From Ochrovirga pacifica (GTDB lineage: Bacteria > Bacteroidota > Bacteroidia > Flavobacteriales > Flavobacteriaceae), in assembly GCF_000220525.1 (NCBI RefSeq), contig NZ_AFPK01000014.1:124001-188000 (forward strand): DNA of 64,000 nucleotides. The letters are read 5' to 3'. The position numbers and the translations under genes are program-made. A model generated the notes under the pieces. It was not told the DNA's origin. It was given only the letters and a program-made list of their open reading frames with translations, and ran no database searches. Of the stretch, positions 17,378-26,763 are shown piece after piece (positions within the stretch are counted from its first letter, which is position 1; the number at the start of each line of letters is the position of its first letter).

Positions 17378-18816
17378 TTTGGATTTTGCTTTGCATTGAT
17401 ATTGTAATCTAATTCTGATTGTGGTATTGGTAAAATTAACTGATAGTCTTCTATTCCCAATTCTTGTTTAGCAGCTCCCATACTTTTTAGCATAAAAAAC
17501 CGGAAGACTCCATAAGGCTGTTGCTTTAGCTGTGCTAACAACAATTGATGAAACTCTTGAGTATTTACAGTATTTACCTCATCCAAACCACTATTTTTCC
17601 TCAAAAAATTTAATACTTCTATTGCTTGTGTTAACTGGTTATTTTGGGCATAAGCTTCTGCCAACAATAGCATTAACTGAGAATTATTTGCCAAAGGTAC
17701 TTCTTCAATTTCTGAAAAAAATCCTACTAATTTTTGATCTCCATTAAAGTTTACTTTGTACGCCCAATCTAAGGAGTTTGTATCAAACCCATTAGAAGCC
17801 AACAACGTTATTACTTTGCTGTATTTTTTTTGTGACAATGCTATTTTAGCCCATAAAAACTTAGCAAAATCCTGAGTCAATCCTTCCGTATTTTCTTCTT
17901 TAGTTTCTGGTAAATTCTGAATAGCAAATTCTAAATCTTTACTTATTTGTGCTTGTATTTCTTCGGTATTATGGAATATAGGATACCTGTCAGAAGGAGC
18001 TAATGGAAACTCTAACAACAAAGGAGAATTTCCAAACCAATTGACTAAACTACTATATACATATGCTCTGTAACAAAGCACTTCTGCTATTTTTTGATTC
18101 ATCTGATAAGCATCATCATCGTAGTAGGTATGCAAAGATGCTTTTAAAGTATTTACATAACGTATTACCTGAAAATGCTTGTTCCAAAAATCAAGTAACG
18201 TTTTACTAGAAGGTTTTACAGTATTATTTCTTATTTCCGGAAAACCAACATCCAACTGATGGGTATAATAAGTATTGTACACCAATTGACTGCGAACCAA
18301 GGCTTTTAAATTTTCGTTTAGGTGGTATCTTGCACTAGAAATCTCTTGTTCTAGAAATTCTATTGGGTTTTGATCCGAAACATAATCCTCTAGTTTTAAA
18401 TTTTTAAACTCTTGATTTTCTATCTCTTTTTGAGTTCCATTATCGCTTTGCATTGCAATGCTAAATTGCCCTGAGATTAGTGAATCTTTTATAACAAGCT
18501 CTAATATTCCTGAAGTACTTTTGTAATCTTCTTTGCTATTTTGAATGCGAGCCACCGCTTGTTTTGCTTCCAAAGCGTTGGCATAAGAAACAAACGTATA
18601 CGCCCCGCTAATTGTATCCGAAGTTTCTATACTTAACTCATCACCTGCAAGAGTTCTAAAGCCTAGGTGTAGGGAATTTGTTTTTGTCTTAGATGCATAG
18701 CTTACTGCACTCAGGTCCAAATTTATGGTTTCTTTAGCTTCTTCATTTGAAGATTCTGGAGTACAGCTTGTTATCCAAATAGAAAACAAAAAGACTAGGG
18801 GAATTATTTGTTTCAT
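17371..18816 (-). CDS. SusD/RagB-like lipoprotein without a SusC partner
   Basis: 481-residue lipoprotein: signal peptide with lipobox (LFSIWITSC, Cys 18), an N-terminal region of about 110 residues (LDLSAVSYASKTKTNS to AMQSDNGTQKE) that looks like a small beta-rich domain, then a helical TPR-like body and the classical SusD ending LPIPQSELDYNINAKQNPNY. SusD proteins normally bind glycans at the surface beside a SusC TonB transporter; no susC lies next to it, the neighbours being an acyltransferase and an omega-amidase gene. The extra N-terminal domain and missing partner are atypical. Substrate is unknown. Confidence 0.75.
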   Translation of the reverse strand: MKQIIPLVFLFSIWITSCTPESSNEEAKETINLDLSAVSYASKTKTNSLHLGFRTLAGDELSIETSDTISGAYTFVSYANALEAKQAVARIQNSKEDYKSTSGILELVIKDSLISGQFSIAMQSDNGTQKEIENQEFKNLKLEDYVSDQNPIEFLEQEISSARYHLNENLKALVRSQLVYNTYYTHQLDVGFPEIRNNTVKPSSKTLLDFWNKHFQVIRYVNTLKASLHTYYDDDAYQMNQKIAEVLCYRAYVYSSLVNWFGNSPLLLEFPLAPSDRYPIFHNTEEIQAQISKDLEFAIQNLPETKEENTEGLTQDFAKFLWAKIALSQKKYSKVITLLASNGFDTNSLDWAYKVNFNGDQKLVGFFSEIEEVPLANNSQLMLLLAEAYAQNNQLTQAIEVLNFLRKNSGLDEVNTVNTQEFHQLLLAQLKQQPYGVFRFFMLKSMGAAKQELGIEDYQLILPIPQSELDYNINAKQNPNY

Positions 18817-18847
18817 CTATCTGTCTTATTATGAGTGCAATTTACAA

Positions 18848-19639
18848 CTATTTCAACTCAAAATTATCTCTGTCTTCTAAAAATTTAAATTGACTTCTAG
18901 CTTTTTCAAGAGTTTGCTTATCAATGACCAATTGTCGCATTATGGGCAAATTTTCACACTGTGTTATCAACTCTCCCAAAGGTCCAATTACCTGAGAATC
19001 TCCCTGATAATGTAATTTATTTCCATCAATCCCAAGCCTATTTACAGCCACCACATAGCACATATTTTCTATAGCTCTTGCGGTTAATAAAGCATTCCAT
19101 GCAAACGCTCTTTTAGCTGGCCAATTTGCTACATAAATTGCGATATCATATAAATGGGTGTTGCGCGACCAAACAGGAAACCTAAGATCGTAACATACAA
19201 AAGGTCGAATAACATAACCTTTGTAAGATATGGTAACCCTTACATTTCCTGCTTCAAAAACATCTTGTTCTCCTCCATAACTAAAAAGATGCTTTTTGTT
19301 ATAATACACAGTTTTTCCAGATGGTTCTACCCAAACAAAACGATTGTAATACTCTTCCTCCTCTTTCACGCATAGAGAGCCACAAATAGCAGCATTTAAC
19401 GCTTTAGATTTTTGCAGCATCCATTGCACCGTTTGCCCTTGCATCGTTTCTGCAATAGCACTGGGCTGCATACAAAAACCAGTGTTAAACATTTCTGGCA
19501 ACACAATTAGGTCAGTTTTGATGTTTTGAATCTGACTCTCTAAAAAATTCAGATTGCTTTTGCTATCCATCCATTCAATATCGGTTTGTATAAGTGTGAT
19601 ATTTAATTTTTCTTGGCTTCGAATAGAGTTGTCTTTCAT
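18848..19639 (-). CDS. Omega-amidase/nitrilase family hydrolase (YafV/Nit2-like)
   Basis: 263-residue C-N hydrolase, probably hydrolysing 2-oxoglutaramate or 2-oxosuccinamate to the oxo-acid and ammonia. The Glu-Lys-Cys triad is visible: Glu in VLPEMFNTGFCM, Lys in YYNKKHLFS and Cys in FVCYDLRFPVWSR. The NWPAKRAFAWNALLTARAIE segment is typical of the YafV subgroup. ATG 19639 (MKDNSIRSQEKLNITLIQ) is preferred over an upstream alternative at 19672. It lies 31 bases upstream of the SusD-like gene on the same strand. Confidence 0.88.
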   Translation of the reverse strand: MKDNSIRSQEKLNITLIQTDIEWMDSKSNLNFLESQIQNIKTDLIVLPEMFNTGFCMQPSAIAETMQGQTVQWMLQKSKALNAAICGSLCVKEEEEYYNRFVWVEPSGKTVYYNKKHLFSYGGEQDVFEAGNVRVTISYKGYVIRPFVCYDLRFPVWSRNTHLYDIAIYVANWPAKRAFAWNALLTARAIENMCYVVAVNRLGIDGNKLHYQGDSQVIGPLGELITQCENLPIMRQLVIDKQTLEKARSQFKFLEDRDNFELK

Positions 19640-19722
19640 TTGATTAGCTCTTTTGAGTGTTAAAATTACCAATAGATTTTGGATTTAAATTAAAATTGAA
19701 AGGCTAATCTCATTAGAAATCT

Positions 19723-19730
19723 TATTTTTG
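19723..19730 (+). promoter_or_regulatory. -7 box for gpsA
   Basis: TATTTTTG, full consensus, 26 bases before ATG 19757; a TTG at 19696-19698 could serve as the -33 element, with slightly long spacing. Confidence 0.5.
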
Positions 19731-19756
19731 AAAAACTTGAAAAGTTTTATTTTTTG

Positions 19757-20752
19757 ATGAAGAAAAACATACATGTTGCCGTTTTTGGAGGAGGTAGTTG
19801 GGCAACCGCTATAGTAAAAATGTTATCTGAGAATGTAGAAAAAGTAGGTTGGTATATGAGAAATACTGCCGCTATTGAATACATCAATGAACACAACCAC
19901 AACCCAAATTACTTAACCTCTGTAGAATTTAAAACCGATCAGCTAATTATTTCTGACGATATCAATGCAATTGCTAGCAATGCCGATTTAATTATTCTAG
20001 CCATCCCTTCTGCATTTTTAAACAAAGAGCTTTCTAAACTTACCACATCTATTCAGGATAAAATTTTGTTTTCTGCCATTAAGGGAATTGTACCTGAAAC
20101 TGGACTGATTGTAGGGGAGCACTTGCACGAAACCTATCACATTCCATTAGAAAACATCGGAGTTATTACAGGGCCATGTCATGCCGAAGAGGTTGCTATG
20201 GAACGCTTATCTTACCTAACCATCGCCTGTCAGGACGAAGAAAAAGCAAGCCAACTTGCCAATTGCCTAAGCTCAGACTATATTCTATGTAAAACTTCAG
20301 ATGATATTATTGGTACCGAATACGCAGCCATGTTAAAAAACATTTATGCAATTGCAGCAGGAATAGCTCATGGCCTAGGTTATGGCGACAATTACCAAGC
20401 TGTACTTATGTCTAACGCTATTAGAGAAATGAAGCAATACATAAAAAAGGTACATAAAATGAAACGTAACATTAACAATTCTGCTTACTTAGGAGATTTG
20501 TTAGTTACAGGCTATTCAACATTTAGTAGAAACCGTATGTTTGGAAATATGATTGGTAAAGGCTATACCGTAAAAGCAGCCATGATGGAAATGAAGATGG
20601 TTGCCGAAGGATATTATGCTGTTAAATCTGCTTTTGAACTAAATCAAAAAAATGGAGCCACTACACCCATTATAGATACTGTTTATCATATTGTATACAA
20701 AGGAGGAAGTCCAAAAAAATGTTTTAAAAACCTGTCAGAACAATTAGACTAA
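19757..20752 (+). CDS. gpsA: NAD(P)H-dependent glycerol-3-phosphate dehydrogenase
   Basis: 331-residue cytoplasmic enzyme reducing dihydroxyacetone phosphate to sn-glycerol-3-phosphate, the backbone for phospholipids. The nucleotide-binding motif is VFGGGSWATAIVKML; LFSAIKGIVPETG, GVITGPCHAEEVA and GTEYAAMLKNIYAIAAGIAHG (with the catalytic Lys) are family hallmarks, followed by MLGDLL-like AYLGDLLVTGYSTFSRNRMFG. Full length. A TTG at 19754 directly precedes the ATG; ATG is chosen. It converges with the PAP2 gene, three bases apart. The same window holds a PlsC-like acyltransferase that uses the downstream product. Confidence 0.95.
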   Translation: MKKNIHVAVFGGGSWATAIVKMLSENVEKVGWYMRNTAAIEYINEHNHNPNYLTSVEFKTDQLIISDDINAIASNADLIILAIPSAFLNKELSKLTTSIQDKILFSAIKGIVPETGLIVGEHLHETYHIPLENIGVITGPCHAEEVAMERLSYLTIACQDEEKASQLANCLSSDYILCKTSDDIIGTEYAAMLKNIYAIAAGIAHGLGYGDNYQAVLMSNAIREMKQYIKKVHKMKRNINNSAYLGDLLVTGYSTFSRNRMFGNMIGKGYTVKAAMMEMKMVAEGYYAVKSAFELNQKNGATTPIIDTVYHIVYKGGSPKKCFKNLSEQLD

Positions 20753-20755
20753 GAT

Positions 20756-21337
20756 CTATGATTCTACTGCAACTTTAAACCATTTTTGAAGCAGGTATTG
20801 CGCTAATTTTAAATACAAAACAGCCTCTAGAACTCCTAACGTAAAACCACATACTATGTCTAAAGGATAATGTTTTCCCATGTAAATTCTGCTGTAAGCA
20901 AACAACAAAGGGTAACTGTAAAATAGTACGGTCCATTTGTAACGTTTTCTAAACAACAAGTACACAAAAGTAGTAACAGCTGTAGATGTGGTTGCGTGCC
21001 CTGATACAAAACTAAAACTCTTAGAACAATTCAACACTCTAATCTGTTCTAGCACCCCTTCTTGCCAACAAGGTCTTGGTCTAGCTGTCGTATATTTAAT
21101 AATATTTACCAACACATCAGACAAACCTGCCATAGCACAAATAAACAAGAACAAGAACAAGCCTTGTTTCCATTTAAAATCTTTAATTAACAGCAGCAAC
21201 CAAAACACAAACAAAGGCCACCAATTTGCAGGCCTGGTAATATACAACCAAAAAGCATCGTAGGGTGTACTACCAAAATTATTTAAGTAAACTAACAGCT
21301 GCCGATCGGCTTGTATAATTGTGTCTAAAAAACTCAT
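20756..21337 (-). CDS. PAP2-family phosphatase
   Basis: 193-residue membrane phosphatase of the type 2 phosphatidic acid phosphatase family, with about five helices. The three catalytic motifs are complete: KYTTARPRP (KX6RP-like), FVSGHATTS (SGH) and SRIYMGKHYPLD (SRX5HX3D). Substrate may be phosphatidic acid, undecaprenyl pyrophosphate or a lipid A phosphate. Its ATG overlaps the tatA stop (TAATG), so the two are translationally coupled. Confidence 0.92.
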   Translation of the reverse strand: MSFLDTIIQADRQLLVYLNNFGSTPYDAFWLYITRPANWWPLFVFWLLLLIKDFKWKQGLFLFLFICAMAGLSDVLVNIIKYTTARPRPCWQEGVLEQIRVLNCSKSFSFVSGHATTSTAVTTFVYLLFRKRYKWTVLFYSYPLLFAYSRIYMGKHYPLDIVCGFTLGVLEAVLYLKLAQYLLQKWFKVAVES

Positions 21338-21609
21338 TATTTCATACGTTTGATGGGACCTGTCATCTTATCAATGTCTTCTTTGGCATCATCTATAGTT
21401 TTCTTGATGTCTTTAGTTACGTCAGTATCCAATCCTGCATCTTTAGCAGAATTGTTTATTTCACGTTTGATATCGTCTGTTGCATTTCTAATCTGAGCCA
21501 TTCCTTTTCCTAATCCTCTTGCTATTTCCGGAATCTTATCAGCACCAAACACCATCACTACAATTAACAAGATGATAATCACTTCTGGACCTCCAATAAA
21601 TAAATACAT
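21337..21609 (-). CDS. tatA: Sec-independent protein translocase TatA
   Basis: 90-residue TatA/E-type subunit of the twin-arginine translocase. One N-terminal transmembrane helix (PEVIIILLIVVMVFGADKIP) is followed by the amphipathic helix IARGLGKGMAQIRNATDDI and a charged tail. ATG 21609 (MYLFIGGPEV) is the family start; upstream codons in frame are not conserved-looking. It is coupled to the PAP2 gene through TAATG and separated from leuA by a terminator. Confidence 0.9.
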   Translation of the reverse strand: MYLFIGGPEVIIILLIVVMVFGADKIPEIARGLGKGMAQIRNATDDIKREINNSAKDAGLDTDVTKDIKKTIDDAKEDIDKMTGPIKRMK

Positions 21610-21660
21610 GTGCTTCTGATTTTTAACAAAGATACTAGGAATAAATGAATTTTTAATCAC

Positions 21661-21697
21661 AAAAAAGGCCTCTATAAAAGAGACCTTTTTTTATTGC
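21661..21697 (-). terminator. Intrinsic terminator after leuA
   Basis: An inverted repeat (aaaaaaggcctct against agaccttttttt, one mismatch) between leuA and tatA gives, on the minus strand, a GC-containing hairpin followed by a T-run. Confidence 0.85.
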
Positions 21698-21710
21698 TAT
21701 GTATAAAGAT

Positions 21711-22874
21711 TTAGCTTAGTTTGATGTTGTTTTGACTCATCAAAATATGTATATCTTCGTCTACAACTTCTTTTTTTGTATCTGCATAATCTAAAAATTT
21801 AGGATATACCGCATCTAGTTCTAGCTTGGTCAATTCGTATCCAACATTTTTAGCTCTGTAAGCCAAAGCAGCTCTACCACTACGTGCCGTTAATACAATA
21901 GCAGATTCGGTAACTCCTACCTCAGCAGGATCCATAATTTCATACGTTTCTCTGTTTTTAATAACCCCATCTTGATGTATTCCTGATGAGTGTGCAAATG
22001 CATTAGATCCTACCACCGCTTTGTTTGCCTGTACAAACATTCCCATGTGTTCTTGCACCATTTGAGAAGTACTGTACAACAATTTGGTATTTACATTGGT
22101 GTCTAAATTTAAATCTGGATGTTGTTTCATAATCATAACTACCTCTTCTAAAGACGTATTTCCAGCTCTTTCTCCTATACCATTAATAGTACACTCTATT
22201 TGACGAGCTCCGTTAATTGCACCAGCAATTGAATTTGCGGTAGCCAAACCTAAATCGTTATGACAGTGACAAGACAACGTTGCTTTTTCTATACCCGCAA
22301 CGTTTTCTTTTAGGTATTTTATTTTAGCACCATATTCATCTGGCAAACAGTACCCCGTAGTATCTGGAATATTTAATACCGTTGCTCCTGCTTTTACCAC
22401 AGCTTCACATACTCTTGCTAAATATTCGTTATCTGTTCTTCCTGCATCTTCTGCATAGAACTCTACATCCTCTACAAATGTTTTTGCAAATTTAACAGCA
22501 GCTACAGCTCTTTCTATAATTGCTTCTCTGTTAGATTTAAACTTAAATTGTATGTGTGAATCTGAAGTACCAATTCCTGTATGTATTCTTGGTCGTTTTG
22601 CGTATTTTAATGCTTCTGCAGCTACTTTTATATCATTTTCTACAGATCTTGTCAATCCACAAACGGTTGCGTTTTTAACCAATTTTGCAATAGCTTCAAC
22701 AGATTTAAAATCTCCAGGACTAGAAACTGGAAAACCTGCCTCAATTACGTCTACTCCTAGTAAATCTAAACGCTCTGCAATAATTAATTTTTGCTCTGTG
22801 TTTAATTTACATCCAGGGACTTGCTCCCCATCTCTAAGAGTAGTATCAAAAATCTGTACGTGTTCCTTAGCCAT
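21711..22874 (-). CDS. leuA: 2-isopropylmalate synthase, short form
   Basis: 387 residues; condenses acetyl-CoA with 2-oxoisovalerate in leucine biosynthesis. The TIM-barrel catalytic domain is complete: [12 protein letters not shown] (residues 10-21), [10 protein letters not shown], the metal-binding [28 protein letters not shown] and [10 protein letters not shown]. The roughly 120-residue C-terminal allosteric LeuA dimer domain of the 510-residue enzymes is absent, so leucine feedback may work differently; short forms are common in Bacteroidota. Related homocitrate or citramalate synthases share these motifs, so substrate is likely but not certain. No other leu genes are adjacent. Confidence 0.85.
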   Translation of the reverse strand: MAKEHVQIFDTTLRDGEQVPGCKLNTEQKLIIAERLDLLGVDVIEAGFPVSSPGDFKSVEAIAKLVKNATVCGLTRSVENDIKVAAEALKYAKRPRIHTGIGTSDSHIQFKFKSNREAIIERAVAAVKFAKTFVEDVEFYAEDAGRTDNEYLARVCEAVVKAGATVLNIPDTTGYCLPDEYGAKIKYLKENVAGIEKATLSCHCHNDLGLATANSIAGAINGARQIECTINGIGERAGNTSLEEVVMIMKQHPDLNLDTNVNTKLLYSTSQMVQEHMGMFVQANKAVVGSNAFAHSSGIHQDGVIKNRETYEIMDPAEVGVTESAIVLTARSGRAALAYRAKNVGYELTKLELDAVYPKFLDYADTKKEVVDEDIHILMSQNNIKLS

Positions 22875-22904
22875 TTCTATTATATTTTAACTTAGTTGAG
22901 CTAA

Positions 22905-22933
22905 CAAAAATAAAGCTATGAGTAGTTATGCAA
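22905..22933 (-). promoter_or_regulatory. Promoter for leuA
   Basis: Minus-strand TATTTTTG at 22905-22912 and TTG at 22931-22933 are 18 bases apart, fitting the Bacteroidota -7/-33 pair, with a 30-base leader. Confidence 0.65.
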
Positions 22934-23054
22934 AAAGTCATTAAATATCCTTTCCTTTGGTCAAAAAAGAGTTTTTAGGTCAAACCCCAATAAATACAGT
23001 ACAAAAGAGAAATAAACTTTACGACATCCAACCTAAAAAATCTGAAGTTTTTTG

Positions 23055-23062
23055 TACTTTTG
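23055..23062 (+). promoter_or_regulatory. -7 box for the 513-aa unknown gene
   Basis: TACTTTTG, full consensus, 26 bases before ATG 23089. Confidence 0.55.
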
Positions 23063-23088
23063 ATTTGTTCTAGCTTACTTTACAACCC

Positions 23089-24630
23089 ATGAAAAAAGAG
23101 AAAAACGATCCCTTATTTTCCTTAATTAAATCGTTAAGCAAATCCGAAAAAAGACAATTTAAGTTGTATGCTGGTAGATTGGGAGGAAACACCGAGTCTA
23201 ATTTTATGTCGCTGTTTGTTTGGATGGACAAAATAAAGACGTACGACGAAAATTTGATTTTAGAAAAGACACAAATCAAAAAACAGCAAATTTCTAACAC
23301 AAAAGCTCATTTATACAGACAAATATTAATCAGCTTACGTTTAAGCCCAGTACACCAAAATAGCATTACACAAATACGCGAACAAATTGATTTTGCCACC
23401 ATACTATACACCAAAGGATTGTACAAGCAAAGTTTGCGATTGCTAGACAAAACCAAATTAGTGGCTGTTAACAAAGAACAGTATAACTTAGCGTACGAGA
23501 TTATTGAACTGGAAAAAGTAATTGAATCTCAATACATTACCCGAAGCATGAACGACCGTGCAGACACTTTAGCAATTGAGGCAAAAAACATCAATCAAAA
23601 AAATGTAATTACCAGTAAACTTTCTAACCTTTCTTTGCAATTGTACAGTTGGTTTTTAAAGCACGGATATGCAAGAAACGACAACGACACGCATTTGGTT
23701 GAGCAATACTACAAAGATCGTATTCCAAAATATACTTTTTCTGAATTAGGTTTTACAGGAAAAATGTACTTGTATCAAGCCAATTTATGGCAAGGATTTA
23801 TTACACAAGATTTTCTGTCTTGTTATCGAAATTCTCAAAAATTAGTACAATTGTTTCACGACCTACCTGACATGAAAAAACTTCATCCTGTTTTTTATTT
23901 AAAGGCAGTGAATTATTTATTAGAGTCGCTTTTTTACTTGCAGCGAAAAGATAAATTTCAGGAAACACTAAGTAGACTGACAAAAGAAATACGAGAAGAA
24001 AAAAAATTCTCTTCCGAAAACACACAAAACCTTTGTTTTTTATACTTATATCAACATAAAATTAACTCGTTCTACTTAACAGGAGAGTTTAACAAAGGTA
24101 CCGAGTTTGTAAAAGAAGTGGTGGTAGAACTAAACAAAACAGACAAAAAAATAGATGCACACCACGTAATGCTATTTTACTACAAAATTGCCTGTATGTA
24201 TTTTGGTGCCGGAGATTACAAAAACTGTATTGTTTATTTAAGTAAAATTATTAAAAATAAAGATTTAAAAATGAGAGAGGATTTGTTGTGCTACACACGT
24301 GTTCTAAATTTGGTGGCTCATTACGAATCTGGAGAAGATGAAAACATTGACGAGTTGATCAAATCAACCTATAAGTTTTTATTAAAAATGAACAACCTGT
24401 ACGAGGTACAGAAAAAGATGATTAAATTTTTAAGAAACTTAAGCAACTTATACCCACATCAGCTACGAAAATCTTTTAACGAACTGTATCAAGAACTAAA
24501 AATATACGAAGATCATCCATACGAAAAACGCTCTTTTTTATACTTAGATATTTTGTCTTGGTTAGAAGCAAATATCAAAGGTGTACCCGTAGAAGATATT
24601 GTAAAACAAAAAATAAAACGACTGAATTGA
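23089..24630 (+). CDS. Conserved helical-repeat protein of unknown function
   Basis: 513 residues, cytoplasmic, no signal peptide or membrane helix. The N-terminus (PLFSLIKSLSKSEKRQFKLY) is basic and amphipathic; from about residue 100 on the protein is made of helix pairs of TPR-like spacing (YTKGLYKQSLRLLDKTKLV, ACMYFGAGDYKNCIVYLSKI). I recognise it only as a protein common in Bacteroidota without a named function. Its stop overlaps the next gene's TTG start (TTGA at 24627-24630), so it is translationally coupled to the TruA-like pseudouridine synthase, which hints at an RNA-related role, as inference only. Confidence 0.75.
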   Translation: MKKEKNDPLFSLIKSLSKSEKRQFKLYAGRLGGNTESNFMSLFVWMDKIKTYDENLILEKTQIKKQQISNTKAHLYRQILISLRLSPVHQNSITQIREQIDFATILYTKGLYKQSLRLLDKTKLVAVNKEQYNLAYEIIELEKVIESQYITRSMNDRADTLAIEAKNINQKNVITSKLSNLSLQLYSWFLKHGYARNDNDTHLVEQYYKDRIPKYTFSELGFTGKMYLYQANLWQGFITQDFLSCYRNSQKLVQLFHDLPDMKKLHPVFYLKAVNYLLESLFYLQRKDKFQETLSRLTKEIREEKKFSSENTQNLCFLYLYQHKINSFYLTGEFNKGTEFVKEVVVELNKTDKKIDAHHVMLFYYKIACMYFGAGDYKNCIVYLSKIIKNKDLKMREDLLCYTRVLNLVAHYESGEDENIDELIKSTYKFLLKMNNLYEVQKKMIKFLRNLSNLYPHQLRKSFNELYQELKIYEDHPYEKRSFLYLDILSWLEANIKGVPVEDIVKQKIKRLN

Positions 24631-25421
24631 AATACGAAAACGACTCTTACTACTTAATTAAATTACAGTACCTTGGCTTTCGTTTTCATGGCTGGCAAAA
24701 ACAACCCAAGGTAAAAACTGTGCAAGGAACCTTAGAGAAAACATTGCGTTTTGTTTTTCAACATCACCATTTTAAGACATTGGCAGCTGGCCGAACGGAT
24801 GCTATGGTATCTGCCCAAGAAACTCATTGTCACTTAACCACCAAAACCGCTTACGCAACAGACTGGCTACTAAGTCAACTAAATCAAAACTTACCCCAAG
24901 ACATTCGTATATTAGACATTACTAAGGTCGATGCTACTTTTGACATTTTGCAACAAAATAAAGAAAAGGAATACCACTACTTGTTTTCTCACGGTGAAAG
25001 AAATCATCCTTTTTGTGCCAGCTTGATGACTGGAAAACATCAAGTACTAGACCTCCCGCTAATGCAGGAGGGAGCTAAATTGTTTGAGGGCATTCATAAC
25101 TTTAAAAAATACACCGTACGCGCTAACAAAAACACCCAATTTACAAGAAGTGTAAAAACCTCGATAATTGAAGAAAACACCTTGTACAAAGCCAATTTTT
25201 TCCCAAAAAAAAGCTACCTATACAAAGTTACTGGCAATGGTTTTATGAGGTACCAAATTCGAATGATGATGGGACAATTATTCTTATTAGGAATGCATGA
25301 AATTTCTATAAAAGACCTTCAGCACTCTCTTAGCCATTTTGATGACGGAAAGCTACTTACCGAAATTGCTCCCGCAAGCGGATTGATACTTTACAAAAAC
25401 AAGTTAAAAAATCATTCTTAA
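24627..25421 (+). CDS. TruA-like tRNA pseudouridine synthase
   Basis: 264-residue TruA-family enzyme expected to isomerise uridine in tRNA anticodon arms. The catalytic Asp is D58 in AAGRTDAMVSAQ, where the usual family string is GRTDAGVHA, so the residues after the Asp diverge. Other landmarks are LQYLGFRFHGWQ at the start, EKEYHYLF, FKKYTVRANKNTQFTRSV and NGFMRYQIRMMMG. The start is TTG 24627, overlapping the previous stop; the in-frame upstream part overlaps that gene and lacks homology. It may be a Bacteroidota paralogue rather than the primary TruA. Confidence 0.82.
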   Translation: MKYENDSYYLIKLQYLGFRFHGWQKQPKVKTVQGTLEKTLRFVFQHHHFKTLAAGRTDAMVSAQETHCHLTTKTAYATDWLLSQLNQNLPQDIRILDITKVDATFDILQQNKEKEYHYLFSHGERNHPFCASLMTGKHQVLDLPLMQEGAKLFEGIHNFKKYTVRANKNTQFTRSVKTSIIEENTLYKANFFPKKSYLYKVTGNGFMRYQIRMMMGQLFLLGMHEISIKDLQHSLSHFDDGKLLTEIAPASGLILYKNKLKNHS

Positions 25422-25515
25422 TTTTTCTGAGTAATACCACCATCTCTGCCTACGTAAAAACACCTAATTTACTTAATTATCAATAAGTTAACCACACAAA
25501 GAAAGAATTGTTTGC

Positions 25516-25523
25516 TATTTTTG
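25516..25523 (+). promoter_or_regulatory. -7 box for nhaA
   Basis: TATTTTTG, full consensus, 37 bases before the nhaA ATG. Confidence 0.5.
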
Positions 25524-25560
25524 ATGTTTTTAATTCTCAAATCTCATCAGGCAAAAACTT

Positions 25561-26724
25561 ATGAAAAACAACAAACTTTACAAAGAATTTTTTCAAAGCG
25601 AAAAAACAGGAGGATTGTTATTGATTGTTTGCACATTAATCTCATTAATTATTTCCAACTCTGATTTAGGAGAAATGTACAACGAACTTTGGCAAATGAA
25701 CATTGGAAAACTAAGCGTTACTCAATGGATCAACGACGGCTTGATGACCATTTTCTTTTTACTAATTGGATTAGAGTTAGAAAGAGAAATTTATCATGGA
25801 GAACTGTCTAACTTTAAAGATGCGTTACTTCCTATATTTGGTGCTTTGGGTGGAATTTTAGTTCCCGCAGGAATTTATCTATTTTTCAATTACGGCAGCT
25901 CTACACAGGTGGGTGCAGGAATCCCTATGGCAACAGATATTGCTTTTGCACTAGGAATATTATCTCTTTTAGGCAACAGGGTTCCTATGGGACTAAAGAT
26001 ATTTTTAACCGCGTTGGCTGTTATTGATGATTTGGGAGCAATTCTTATCGTTGCACTCTTTTATACCAAAACTATTTTATGGAACAACCTTTTGATTGCT
26101 TTAGCTATTTTTGGAGTTTTGCTACTGCTCAGTAAAAAGAGAGTTACCTCATTACGTGTGTATTTAGTAGGTGGAATTTTAATGTGGTATTTTATGCTAA
26201 ATTCAGGAGTGCATGCAACAATTACAGGGGTTTTACTAGCCTTTGCAATTCCATACAAAGATGGTAGTAAAACCTCTACATCATATAAACTTCAACATTT
26301 TTTACATATTCCTGTAGCATTTATTGTACTGCCTATTTTTGCTTTGGCCAACACCTCTATTGTGTTAGGCAGTTCTATAAACAACATTTTTTCCGAAAAC
26401 TATAGTTTAGGAATCTCTTTAGGATTATTAGCAGGAAAACCTATGGGGATTTTGCTGTTTGTGTTTTTGGCAGTAAGCATAGGTATCTGTACACTACCTA
26501 AAGATTTGTCATGGAAATCAATTACAGGTGTTGGTTTTTTAGGAGGAATAGGATTCACCATGTCCATTTTTATCACGCTACTTGCTTTTGAAGAACAAGA
26601 ACTCATTAACAAAGCTAAGCTTGTAATCTTAATCACCTCACTAGTAGCAGGTTTGATAGGCTACTTTAGTTTAAAAAAGATTCTTATCAAACCAGAAGGA
26701 AAGAAAGAATTAATCCATCAATAA
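25561..26724 (+). CDS. nhaA: Na+/H+ antiporter NhaA
   Basis: 387-residue inner-membrane sodium/proton antiporter with about 12 helices. Family landmarks are LLIGLELEREIYHGEL, GIPMATDIAFALGILSLLG with the TM4 unwound helix, ALAVIDDLGAILIVALFYT carrying the two adjacent Asp residues that bind Na+/H+, and GVGFLGGIGFTMSIFITLLAF near the end. Full length. A sodium antiporter suits a marine lifestyle. It is monocistronic, followed by rpsO with its own promoter. Confidence 0.95.
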   Translation: MKNNKLYKEFFQSEKTGGLLLIVCTLISLIISNSDLGEMYNELWQMNIGKLSVTQWINDGLMTIFFLLIGLELEREIYHGELSNFKDALLPIFGALGGILVPAGIYLFFNYGSSTQVGAGIPMATDIAFALGILSLLGNRVPMGLKIFLTALAVIDDLGAILIVALFYTKTILWNNLLIALAIFGVLLLLSKKRVTSLRVYLVGGILMWYFMLNSGVHATITGVLLAFAIPYKDGSKTSTSYKLQHFLHIPVAFIVLPIFALANTSIVLGSSINNIFSENYSLGISLGLLAGKPMGILLFVFLAVSIGICTLPKDLSWKSITGVGFLGGIGFTMSIFITLLAFEEQELINKAKLVILITSLVAGLIGYFSLKKILIKPEGKKELIHQ

Positions 26725-26727
26725 CAA

Positions 26728-26756
26728 TTGTAAATCAAATAATTAGTGTATCTTTG
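26728..26756 (+). promoter_or_regulatory. Promoter for rpsO
   Basis: TTG at 26728-26730 and TATCTTTG at 26749-26756 are separated by 18 bases, a textbook Bacteroidota promoter. The transcript would have a leader of about 50 bases. Confidence 0.75.
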
Positions 26757-26763
26757 CCGTCCG

